Notes: generated by a model from the sequence alone, not told the origin. Numbered from the stretch's first letter, positions 1 to 7,186 are shown. The stretch: 11,471 nt of DNA from Candidatus Villigracilis affinis (GCA_016718275.1 JADKEA010000017.1:1-11471), one strand, 5' to 3'. Translations and numbers: made by a program.

Positions 1-122
1 AGGCTTCACCGGGGGTGACGCGAACAAGATCTCGCCTCTTCACCCCCTCGAAGGCAGCGCTCCCTGCACATCGAGCGGCCCTGAGCGAGTTGCCGAAGAA
101 GTTCTTCCGGGGCCCCGACTAG
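1..122 (+). pseudogene. 3' end of the unrecognised plus-strand tract (unit 1 copy)
   Basis: Matches 6428-6546 and ends in the same GCCCCGACTAG-type stop region (tag at 119-121). Unit 1 has extra bases (for example in TCGCCTCTTCACC, GCTCCCTGCAC and GGCCCTGAGC), so the HIERPERVAEEVFRG peptide seen in unit 2 is broken here. The upstream part lies outside the window. Confidence 0.3.
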
Positions 123-720
123 AGGTCGTCGATGGTCGACTCCGTACGACCTCGAACCCCGGGGAGCAGCTGCAGCCCAACTTCGACGACTCCAACGCCC
201 CGGACAGAGCGTACGCGAGCCCTGGCGCCATGGCGAAGCTTCGTGATCACCTCGGCGGTACCCCCCCGGACCCCATGGCGTTCTTCTTAGCCCCCGCGCC
301 CGAATCCCGAATCCTGATCGAGGGGGGAGCTCCCAGGGCCTAGGACCGGACGGGACCTCCCCGAACGAAACCCCTCTCTGGGTACGTCGGGGAGACCGGG
401 GAGCCGGGGCCTCCCGCGCGGTAGCCCCCGGGAGCTCCCCCGGGGACCGGTTCCGGGGGTCCCAGGGCCTGGGGTCGACGCCGGCGAGCCTCCCCCTTCG
501 CCGGGGGCCCTCCCTCCGGCTAGCCCCTGGGAGGGGCCCCCCTCCAGCCAGCCCTCGGAGGGGGGGGCCCTCCCCCAGGACGGCCCTGGAAGGGGGTCGG
601 CTCCGGCGGTCGACCATCCCCGACCGACCCCCCGGAAGCCCGTCGAGGGGGCGCCTGGGGCCCCAGCAGGCCCCCGACCGAGGCCAGGGACCACCCTGAC
701 GACCCAGACCCGTCGAGGGG
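123..720. other. G/C-homopolymer desert, unit 1
   Basis: No gene can be supported. The tract is dominated by runs of 4-8 C or G and two imperfect copies of a CTCC(G/A)GC(T/C)AGCCC...GGGAGGGG motif near 514-565. Open frames here are Pro/Gly/Arg-rich and their lengths change with every run, so I treat them as artefacts of composition. An early piece (about 150-220) still looks coding-like (EQLQPNFDDSN in unit 2 terms) but is not open. Confidence 0.5.
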
Positions 721-855
721 GGATATGAGTTCTTTACCCATAATGACAGGGTGTTCTTCGACATCGCAACCCTACCCGGCCCGTCGAGTTTGCGTTTTTT
801 TGTGCCTTCCCGACTGCAAACCCACTTTTCACATCGGCCCACCCCTTAGGGGTGT

Positions 856-893
856 GGGCCGGGTAGAAGCGGGATTGGGTTTCTACCCGGCCC
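856..893. terminator. 13 bp stem hairpin downstream of primase-helicase (unit 1)
   Basis: GGGCCGGGTAGAA (856-868) and TTCTACCCGGCCC (881-893) are perfect complements around a 12-base loop. It lies about 190 bases beyond the primase stop on the gene's strand. No clean U-run follows on that strand, so termination is only one possibility; a replication-related or REP-like element is another. Confidence 0.5.
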
Positions 894-991
894 GGCCGGG
901 TACGGGCCGGGTTGGGCCGGGTTGGCCGGGTAGAATTTCTACGGGGTTTTTGGGGTAGGTATTTTACGACCGCAAAAACGGCTCCCGAAAT

Positions 992-1020
992 CTACCCGGC
1001 CCGATCGGCGGGCCGGGTAG
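992..1020. terminator. 12 bp stem hairpin closest to the primase-helicase stop (unit 1)
   Basis: CTACCCGGCCCG (992-1003) pairs perfectly with CGGGCCGGGTAG (1009-1020) around ATCGG. An outer inverted pair, CGCAAAAAC near 971 and GTTTTTGCG near 1040, encloses it. On the minus strand it begins about 55 bases after the primase TAG, making it the best placed terminator candidate. Confidence 0.5.
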
Positions 1021-1075
1021 GCCGGGTAGAATTAGGCGGGTTTTTGCGATGTCTCTTTAGACCTCAATTTGGTCT

Positions 1076-3401
1076 CTAATTGACCCCCTCGATGGGTTCT
1101 TTAAAGACCCCCTCGATGGGTTCTTTAAAGACCCCCTCGATGGGTTCTTTTTCTACCCAGAAGAACCGGGGGCGCCGCCGGTCTCCCAGGTTCTGCAAGA
1201 CCCCCGTCTCGAGGAGTTCGTTGAGGGCGGCCCGCACCGCCGAGCAGCGCCGGCCAGGGACCATGCGCGCCAGCACCGCCTCCGCCCCGGGCACCCCCCG
1301 GTGCCCTGGTTGCGTCGGACCGTCTCGGCGACCTGGTCGAGCAGCTCGCGGTAGGCGGCGGCCCCCTCCTCGGGGGTGCCCTTCTTCTTCGACGGGGGCT
1401 CCTCGGCGGAGACGGTCGCGGTCTTGTGGTCGAGCCGGAGGGCGAAGGGCTCGACCCGGCCCGGGCGGGACTTCGCCCAGGAGACCGTCACTAGCCCCGG
1501 CTCCTCCTCGACGGGCCGTAGGACGCATAGGCCCCGGCCTCGTATTCGATGGCGCCGCTCTCCTGGCGGCGGCGAGGTCGTTCGTCTGGTCGTTCCCGCC
1601 GCGGTAGGCGCCGCGCGCTAGCTCCGACAGGCAGACGATCACGAGCTGGTGGCGCTTCGCCGCCGCCTTGCAGCTCTTCAGGAACGCGTCGACCTTGGCG
1701 CGCGGCGTGTCGGAGACGTCATCGGGGATGCGGCGGGCCATCGCCTGGAGCGAGTCGATGATGATCACGGCCGGTCCTCGACGGGCCACCGCCGGCGGAG
1801 CGCTGTCGCGACGGTCGCAACGTCGACTCCGACGTCCTCGTCGGGGTCGACCAGGAGCATGGGGAGCTCCTGCAGATGCTTCTCCAGGTCGTCCAGGGCG
1901 ACCGGTGCACCCTCCTCGAGGTACTTGCGGTCGATACCGGCCTGCTGCCCTAGGCGAATCAGGATGCCTTCACGTGCTTCATCGCCTGCGACGTAGGCCA
2001 CGGGGACGCCGTGCAGGGCCCACTCATGGCCTAGGTTCGTTACCCACGTGGTCTTGCCGGCGCCGGGGGCGCCGCCGATGACCCAAACCAGTCCCGCGGG
2101 GGCCCCGCCGCGCCATCCCTCATCGATGTTCTCGACGCCGGTGTGCAGCTTCGCCGGCGCGTTCCGGAGACGTTCGACCAGAGAGCCCACCGTCGACCAG
2201 GTGTCCGAGGGGTTCGACGGCGACGAGGAGACCGTCCGGGGGACAGCTCCGGGCTCGATGTTGTCCAGGTAGCTATGCAGCTCCCCGTTCTGGGCGTCGT
2301 CGTTGTCGTCGGGGAGCTTCATCGAGGGGTCACTGGGGCGCGCGAAGTCGAGAACAGGAACGCGATCGGCGAGGGACGACCGGATGTCGGCGGCGTAGCG
2401 GTCCCCTGCGGCATCGCGATGGGTGCGGATCACGATGCGGGCATCGCCAGCAAGGCGATCTGCGACCGCGGAACTCCATGCGGAGGCCACTACGCCCACC
2501 ACCGCCGGCGCCGCGGACCCCTCGGAACGGGTCGCATGGGTGAGAAAGTCGGGCTCCCCCTCGGTGATCACGACGTCGAAGGCCCTCCGGAGGGGGACTG
2601 GCCGGTCTGGAGCAGGTTCCGGGCGACGGGACAGGCCATGACCAGCCCCGCCATGGCCTTCCCGGCTGGAGCTACGCGCTTTGGATCCTCCCCAGACCCC
2701 GCAAGGCGCCAGGCCCGGAGCGAGCGGAGGGCCCCATGCGCATCGACCATGGGCACCAGGAGCCGGTAGCCGGCCGCCGCCCAGGGCTTCCCCTGGTAGC
2801 GCGCCCAGCTCGGGCCGCTGAAATCGACCGGGAGTACTCGGGCCAGGTCGAGGGCGGCGACTCGGACGGGGTCGATCGCCCGGCTAGCCAGGTAGGCCCG
2901 GGCCTGTTCATCCCCCCTCGACGGTGCTGCTGGCGGCCCAGACGTCGGCGACCTCGCGTTCGTCGGGGTAGGCCGGGGGCTCCCGGGGGAGCTGCGGCGG
3001 GGATATCTTCTCCCGGGAGGGTCCGCCCTCGGGACTCCCCCTCGATGGCGTCGGGAGGGGCTCCCCCCCCGGGTGGCTTCCAGGGAGTAGCCGACCAGTC
3101 GAGCGGCTTCCGACAGCACCGCGCCGAACTGGTGGCGGGGGTCGAGGCCTCGAGCCGCGGCGACCAGGGACAGGGCGTCGCCCCCGAAGTCGCAGGAGAA
3201 GCATCGGACCTGGATGGTCCCGTCCCTCCCTCGACGGACCGAGCAGGAGGGATGGCGCTCGCCATGGGCCGGGCAGCGTATGAGCAGCCCTCCCCCGGCC
3301 TGCCGCCCGGGCTTGTACCCGTCGAGCAGCCCCAGGGCGGTGCATAGCTGGCGCGGATCGTTGAGCCGCTTACGCAACTCGGCGACGTCGGCGCCGTTCA
3401 C
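1076..3401 (-). pseudogene. Primase-helicase, frameshifted copy in unit 1
   Basis: Same gene as the intact copy at 7542-9875, but the reading frame is broken repeatedly. Open segments are roughly 3401-2568 (zinc finger, linker, start of TOPRIM), 2571-1765 (rest of TOPRIM, Walker A) and 1789-1076 (Walker B, C-terminus), with further slips inside them. Comparison with unit 2 places single-base run changes near 2913, 3030-3065, 2580, 1775, 1525-1570 and 1297, mostly in C or G runs. Substitutions also occur (for example Met to Leu in the FMKSC segment, Ile to Val in LVIIC, Ser to Ala in DFSRPSD). The GTG start, GAGG site, TAG stop and triple octapeptide tail are kept. It may be a decayed copy, or an intact gene seen through run-length sequencing errors. 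Confidence 0.85.
1082..1153 (-). repeat. Three 24 bp tandem repeats encoding KEPIEGVF (unit 1)
   Basis: Three head-to-tail 24-mers (1082-1105, 1106-1129, 1130-1153), the first two identical and the third differing at its 3' end. They sit in frame at the very C-terminus of the primase-helicase. Each contains the octamer CCCCTCGA, which is also scattered elsewhere in the element. Confidence 0.9.
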
Positions 3402-3672
3402 GGGGTCCTCGGGAGGTTCCGCCGCCCCGGCGCGCGCCGGTCTAGGCAGGCTTCAAGGCCTTGGTCCCAGGAAATCGCGGTGTTTCGCCCGCAAAGGGCC
3501 AGTGGGGGAGCAGAAAGAGCCGGCTTACGTGCCCATCACGAGGCCGGAGAGGGAGCTTGTACGTCGGTCGAGCGCCTAGAGAGGGCGGCCGTAGCTCGTC
3601 GCATCGGCGATCGACTTCGGGCTGGAGAAGATCTCCGCCCTCGACGGCGCCGGCGAAGGCCCTTCGATGGCG
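3402..3672. other. Spacer between RHH and primase-helicase, unit 1
   Basis: 271 bases. On the minus strand, the RHH frame after its TGA keeps coding-like third positions in its first part (AFAGAVEGE), then is shifted by one extra base at about 3640. A GTG overlaps the RHH stop (GTGTCTGA), a layout often seen with coupled genes, but its frame has weak codon use. A GC palindrome (CCGGCGCGCGCCGG) lies 20-35 bases above the primase ribosome site. No gene can be called with confidence. Confidence 0.4.
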
Positions 3673-3891
3673 TCAGACACGCCGCGCGGGGCGGCGCGGG
3701 TCCGACTTCTTGATGAGCTCAAGGCCTTCGAGCTCGGCCAGGCGGCGAAGAGCTAGCCGGACCACGTCGGTCTTGGAGAATCCCAGCTTGTCCTCGAGCG
3801 TGTCGAGGTACGCGCGGTCGGCTTCCGTAAGCCGGAAGGCAGTGAGCTTGGCGTTGGCCACGGTTCGATAAGTATAAACAAACGATAGCAA
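3673..3891 (-). CDS. Ribbon-helix-helix (CopG/ParD-like) DNA-binding protein, unit 1
   Basis: Same 72-aa protein as at 10267-10485, with V in place of I in TDVVRLALRRL. It is the only substantial gene that stays open in both units, which supports both the frame and the short start. The TTG start at 3891-3889 has AAGGAG (3898-3903, read on the minus strand) at ideal spacing. In this copy the upstream extension meets an in-frame TAG, so starts further up are excluded. The stop is TGA at 3675-3673. A GTG at 3861 is a less likely alternative start. It sits 271 bp upstream of the broken primase-helicase. The role as replication or copy-number regulator is inferred from the fold and position only. 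Confidence 0.75.
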   Translation of the reverse strand: MLSFVYTYRTVANAKLTAFRLTEADRAYLDTLEDKLGFSKTDVVRLALRRLAELEGLELIKKSDPRRPARRV

Positions 3892-3906
3892 CGCAAGCTC
3901 CTTGCG
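3892..3906 (-). promoter_or_regulatory. Ribosome-binding-site hairpin in front of the RHH gene (unit 1)
   Basis: On the minus strand CGCAAG-GAG-CTTGCG forms a perfect 6 bp stem with a 3-base loop. The Shine-Dalgarno AAGGAG spans the stem and loop, and the TTG start follows at once. Folding of the mRNA could hide the ribosome site. The same 15 bases are at 10486-10500. Confidence 0.5.
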
Positions 3907-3973
3907 CTCCCGCCCCTACCGAGCCGACCGAAACGCGTAGCTCTAGCCCCCGCTGGGCATGTCCAAACGGGTT

Positions 3974-3989
3974 CGAACACCTGAACACC
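3974..3989. promoter_or_regulatory. Tandem 8 bp direct repeat, candidate RHH operator (unit 1)
   Basis: Two adjacent octamers, CGAACACC and TGAACACC, lie about 85 bp upstream of the RHH start and between it and the divergent small plus-strand ORF. Short tandem or inverted repeats in the upstream region are typical RHH operators. The pair is unchanged in unit 2 (10568-10583). Function is inferred from position; no clear -35/-10 pair is seen next to it. Confidence 0.35.
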
Positions 3990-4095
3990 ACGCCGGGGGG
4001 ACGACGAACTCGAGCTAGAGAGGGCGCAGGTGGACGAAAGGTAGCTTCTGCGATGCCTTCCGGACGGCGGCGCGCGCCGAGGATGCTCCCCCGGG

Positions 4096-4296
4096 ATGTC
4101 CTCACCGCGCGTTGGGGAAGCCGATGCGCTCCCGTCGGCGCCCCGGCGCGCCTCTCGGCCTACTGTCGTTCACGAACTCGAACAGGTTTGCTGGCAGGCG
4201 CTCACCGTGACGAACTCGATCGCCACGAACCTGCAAGTCCACGAGCCCCTCCCGAAGGCGCAGGCCTACCGCGAATCGATATCCGCGAGCGCCTAG
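4096..4296 (+). CDS. Small hypothetical protein (unit 1), 66 aa, divergent from the RHH gene
   Basis: I do not recognise this protein. It ends HELEQVCWQALTVTNS...AYRESISASA and then TAG. From about residue 24 on, nearly every third codon position is G or C, as in the primase-helicase, which supports this frame over the two alternatives. In unit 2 the frame extends further upstream to an ATG at 10647; in unit 1 an extra C near 4060 shifts that part out of frame, so the N-terminus here is uncertain. After the TAG the same frame keeps strong coding-like codon use to a TAA at 4486-4488 (ELFGAGWAFQRASGGETADV...), so the real product may be longer. There are no membrane segments. Confidence 0.4.
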   Translation: MSSPRVGEADALPSAPRRASRPTVVHELEQVCWQALTVTNSIATNLQVHEPLPKAQAYRESISASA

Positions 4297-4529
4297 CCGA
4301 GGGACTCCGAGCGTTCGAGATGCAGCACGAGCCCCTCGCTCGAGCTCTTCGGGGCGGGTTGGGCTTTCCAAAGGGCCTCCGGGGGCGAGACGGCGGACGT
4401 CCAGGCGCAGGTGGACCGCAAGAACCCTTCTTCGGACCCCGGCCAAAGGGGTTCGGCGCCGACTAGCCCCCCGACTTCATTGCCATAAGCACCGTGTCCC
4501 TCGCGAAGAGCCTGGGCCCCAGGCCTACC
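4297..4529 (+). other. Coding-like continuation beyond the TAG of the small plus-strand ORF (unit 1)
   Basis: In the same frame as the small ORF at 4096-4296, codons from 4297 to a TAA at 4486-4488 have mostly G/C third positions and a peptide that looks natural (SLELFGAGWAFQRASGGETA, then DVQAQVDRKN). There is no internal ATG. It could be the C-terminal part of the same protein if the TAG is read through or is an error. In unit 2 (10890-11080) a one-base insertion shifts it. The last 40 bases show nothing. Confidence 0.3.
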
Positions 4530-4804
4530 TCCGGGCCGGCTAGGGCCCCGGAACCATCCCGGGACCATCCCGAGGAGTTCCTCCAGGTCGACGTCGTGCT
4601 GCTCGACGAGAATCTCGCCCCCCACCCCGGCCGGCTACCCGGCCCCCTACCCGGCCAGGGGCCCGGGGATGGTTCCGGAACCATGGCCAGCCCGGGGGGC
4701 GCCCGGCCGAGCCGGCCGGGGGATGGTTCCGGGGACCGACCGATCTGGGGGGGCTACCCGGCCTACCCGGCCCAACCCGGCCCGCTCTTGTTTTTGGCTC
4801 AAAC
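4530..4804. repeat. GGTTCC/GGAACC-containing repeat tract with a 16 bp palindrome (unit 1)
   Basis: Contains inverted and direct copies of GATGGTTCC, including a perfect 16 bp palindrome ATGGTTCCGGAACCAT at 4669-4684, and first copies of CTACCCGGCC. In unit 2 (about 11118-11360) the palindrome has one changed base (ATAGTTCC). No gene is supported; it leads straight into the GGTACC array. Confidence 0.6.
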
Positions 4805-5045
4805 CGGTACCCGGCCGGGTACCCGGCCGGGTACCCGGCCGGGTACCCGGCCGGGTTGGGCCGGGTACCCGGCCGGGTTGGGCCGGGTACGGGCCCGGCC
4901 GGGTTGGGCCGGGTACCCGGCCGGGTTGGGCCGGGTACCCGGCCGGGTTGGGCCGGGTACCCGGCCGGGCTACCCGGCCCAACCCGGCCGGGTACCCGGC
5001 CGGGTACCCGGCCGGGTTGGGCCGGGTAGGCCGGCTACCCGGCCG
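4805..5045. repeat. Palindromic CCGGGTACCCGG array, candidate replication origin (unit 1)
   Basis: A dense array of 12 bp units (GGTACCCGGCCG) alternating with 22 bp units that add GGTTGGGCCG. Nearly every unit holds the palindrome CCGGGTACCCGG, so either strand could fold into many hairpins. It resembles iteron or replication-initiation arrays in being dense, non-coding and close to a replication gene's regulatory end. Open frames through it are pure Gly/Pro/Arg repeats. Its function as an origin is inference. Confidence 0.65.
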
Positions 5046-5084
5046 AGGGGCGCCCGGCCGAGCGAGCCGACCGGCTACCCGGCC

Positions 5085-5197
5085 GGGGTGGGGGGGATGG
5101 TTCCGGGATGGTTCCGGGGACCGACCGGGCTGGGGGGGCCGGGTAGCCGGTCGGGGTGGGGGGGATGGTTCCGGGATGGTTCCGGGGACCGACCGGG
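5085..5197. repeat. Two identical 45 bp direct repeats at 68 bp period
   Basis: 5085-5129 and 5153-5197 are identical: GGGGTG, a G run, ATGGTTCC, GGGATGGTTCC, GGGGACCGACCGGG. A partial third copy lies at about 4721-4744. The spacer holds GGCCGGGTAGCCGG. They continue the candidate origin region and are seen only in unit 1 because unit 2 is cut off. Confidence 0.75.
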
Positions 5198-5372
5198 ATG
5201 GGGGGGCTACCCGGCCCACCCCGACCGGCCGGGTAGACTCGGGCTAGGGGGGAGGGCCCGACCTCGAGCGAGCTGGGGGGGCCGGGGGGGCTACCCAGCT
5301 GGCTAGTCCCCCGGGGGCTCCTGGGGGGCGCCCGGATCCGGAAGTACATCCCGGAGAGGTCGACCGATCGGG

Positions 5373-5495
5373 GACTCGATACGCATCGAGTCGCCGTACC
5401 CCGGGCCCCTAGGCAGGCCCGGGGGCCGTCCGGGACGTCGACGGGGGTGCTCGGGCATGGCTCCGGGGCGTCCTAGGGGCCCGCGGGTACCGCGG
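5373..5495. other. Cluster of three hairpins
   Basis: GACTCGAT-ACGC-ATCGAGTC (5373-5392) is a perfect 8 bp stem. CCCCGGGCC...GGCCCGGGG (5399-5424) is a 9 bp stem whose loop holds the palindrome CCTAGG. CCGCGG-GTA-CCGCGG (5481-5495) is a 6 bp stem. They lie between the repeat arrays and the unrecognised single-copy region, with no gene around them. Confidence 0.55.
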
Positions 5496-5513
5496 TCGGG
5501 GCCTAGAGGGGGG

Positions 5514-5873
5514 CTACGGGGGCCATAGGGGGGCCGGCGCAGGTGCGGAACGGGCTAGGCGGGGGGTTCCGCCCCCCAAGAACCTGTCGGCGCCGATGTC
5601 GAGCCCGCAAATCCCGTAGTTACCGGTCCGTCTAGGCCACGTACGGGGGACATCGGGGGCATCCAGAGGACCATCGAGGGGGGGGAGAGGGGCCCGAACG
5701 GGTCGCCGAACATCTTCTTGGCGATCGAGTACAGCGCCATGGCCACCCGAAACAGGTCCAGGCGGGGGGGCGAGGACGAACTTGGCGGCCTGGTTGGTGA
5801 ACAGGAGCGCGCAGTACATCAAGTTCGCGAACTCGAACCGCGCCGACGGGTACCTGGGATGGGGTGACAGCAC
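5514..5873 (-). pseudogene. Unrecognised frameshifted coding-like tract
   Basis: On the minus strand GC-rich third positions follow a path that changes frame at C/G runs. One frame gives FEFANLMYCALLFTNQAAK and VLA; after the run near 5765 a second gives RLDLFRVAMALYSIAKKMFG and DPFG; beyond a CCCCTCGA motif and C-run near 5680 the first frame resumes with GNYGICGLDIGADRFLGG. I do not recognise the protein. The two hydrophobic stretches could be amphipathic helices. The opposite strand shares the same third positions and also reads plausibly (AAWLVNRSAQYIKFANSN), so even the strand is uncertain. Confidence 0.3.
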
Positions 5874-5890
5874 ACGCCGGGAGGAACTTC

Positions 5891-6546
5891 ATGAGCACGT
5901 GCACCCCCGTCGACGCGTACCGAGGGGGACGACACCAACGATGTCGACGTCGACGCCGCGCAAGACCGGTCGCCGAGGGGCACCGCTAGCCCATACCGGG
6001 ATGCCATGAGGGACGTCCCGACGACGTACGGCGAGTGCAATCCCGATCGAGGCCACCGAAGAAGTCCGGCAGCGCTCCACGCCGGGGCCGCGCACCGGTA
6101 CGCCGACCTGTAGACGGGACCGTCGAAGGCTAGGCGGAACCCCCTCGAGGGCGCCGCCACCACCGCCGGTACCTCCGAGTCGAACGTCTACCCGTCGACC
6201 GCCACCGCCGCGGCGCCACATGCATCCCCGACACGGCGTCCCCGGACCGCCATGTCGACCCGCTACAGCCCCTGCACCAGGTTCGAGAACTTACTCGGCG
6301 GACTCCCCCGGTCACATGCACGGCAACATGCACCTCCGGCATGGCGTCTACGGACCCGACATCGATGCCCGCGGGCCACCACGGCGATGCCGCGGGATGC
6401 TCCGCTCGAGCAACCTGCCCCCTCGGGAGGCTTCACCGGGGGTGACGCGAACAAGATCTCGCCCTTCACCCCCCTCGAAGGCAGCGCTCCTGCACATCGA
6501 GCGGCCCGAGCGAGTTGCCGAAGAAGTCTTCCGGGGCCTCGACTAG
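5891..6546 (+). pseudogene. Unrecognised frameshifted coding-like tract with strong ribosome site
   Basis: GGGAGG sits about six bases before an ATG at 5891, the best plus-strand start signal in the window. The frame MSTCTPVDAYRG becomes DDTNDVDVDAAQDRSPRG if one G of the run at 5924-5928 is removed, then continues YRDAMRDVPTTYGEC with GC-rich third positions. An in-frame TAG lies at 6111-6113, after which similar codon use resumes (TAGTSESNVYPSTATAAA). Further frame changes lead through MHLRHGVYGPDIDARG and GGFTGGDANKISPF to LLHIERPERVAEEVFRGLD and a TAG at 6544-6546. No family is recognised. The minus strand is also open over much of this stretch, so this is tentative. Confidence 0.3.
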
Positions 6547-7186
6547 GTCGTCGAGGGTCGAGTTCGTACGAATTCGAACCCCGGGGGAGCAGCTGCAGCC
6601 CAACTTCGACGACTCCAACGCCCCGACAGGCGTACCCGGGCCCCCCTGGCGCCATGGCGAAGCTCGTGATCACCGGCGGGTCCCCCCCCGGGCCCCATGG
6701 CGTTCTTCTTAGCCCCGGGCGCCCGAATCCCGGGAATCCCATCGAGGGGGGAGCTCCCAGGGCCTAGGACCGGACGGGGACCTCCCCCCGAACGAAACCC
6801 CCCTCTCTCTGTACGTCGGGGGAGACCGGGGAGCCGGGGCCTCCCCCCCGCGGTAGCCCCCCGGGAGCTCCCCCCGGGGACCGGTTCCGGGGTCCCAGGG
6901 CCTGGGGGTCGACGCCGGCGAGCCCCCCTTCGCCGGGGGGCCCTCCCCCCCTCCGGCTAGCCCTGGGAGGGGGGGGGCCTCCCCCCCTCCAGCCAGCCCT
7001 GGGAGGGGGGGGGCCCCCCTCCCCCCCAGGACGGCCCTGGAAGGGGGTCGGCTCCGGCGGTCGACCATCCCCCCGGACCGACCCCCGGAAGCCCGTCGAG
7101 GGGGCGCCTGGGGGCCCCCAGCAGGCCCCCCCGACCGAGGCCAGGGACCACCCCGACGACCCAGACCCGTCGAGGGGGGGATATGA
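6547..7186. other. G/C-homopolymer desert, unit 2, with 36 bp tandem repeat
   Basis: Counterpart of 123-720, somewhat longer because many C and G runs are longer here. Two ~36 bp tandem units are visible at about 6942-7014 (CTCCGGCTAGCCCTGGG and CTCCAGCCAGCCCTGGG with G and C runs between). A possible short start, MAKLVITGG, is at 6654 but runs into C-tracts. No gene is called. Confidence 0.5.

Larger units (their letters stand above)
1..6427. repeat. Unit 1 of a ~6.4 kb tandem duplication
   Basis: Bases 1 onward match 6428 onward almost continuously, through gene and non-gene sequence alike, to about 5064 / 11471. Unit 1 is the only full-length unit in view; its 5065-6427 segment has no counterpart because the window ends. 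The junction at 6427/6428 only marks where the window begins, so the true ends of the unit are unknown. Differences from unit 2 are mainly lengths of C or G runs, with scattered substitutions, a missing 120 bp block after 3502, and a longer repeat array at 4805-5045. Confidence 0.93.

Noticed and set aside
740..760. TAATGACAGGG as a phage-type promoter
   Set aside because: It shares only a few bases with T7-like promoters, and no phage RNA polymerase gene is present.
6..842. 278-codon minus-strand frame across the G/C desert
   Set aside because: Low-complexity Pro/Gly/Arg peptide; the frame is not conserved in unit 2 beyond the AT-richer island.
3871..3876. TATACT on the minus strand as a -10 box for the RHH gene
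   Set aside because: It lies inside the RHH frame, downstream of the TTG start with its strong AAGGAG site, and no matching -35 at 16-18 bases was found.
3970..3985. GGGTTCGAAC resembling a tRNA T-arm
   Set aside because: The stem does not pair, and no acceptor, D or anticodon arms are nearby.
4805..5045. CRISPR-like array
   Set aside because: Units are 12-22 bp with no unique spacers, and no cas gene is visible.
4610..5250. Long Gly/Pro/Arg-repeat open frames on both strands
   Set aside because: They only reflect the CCGGGTACCCGG repeats; all frames are open because the repeat has no stops.
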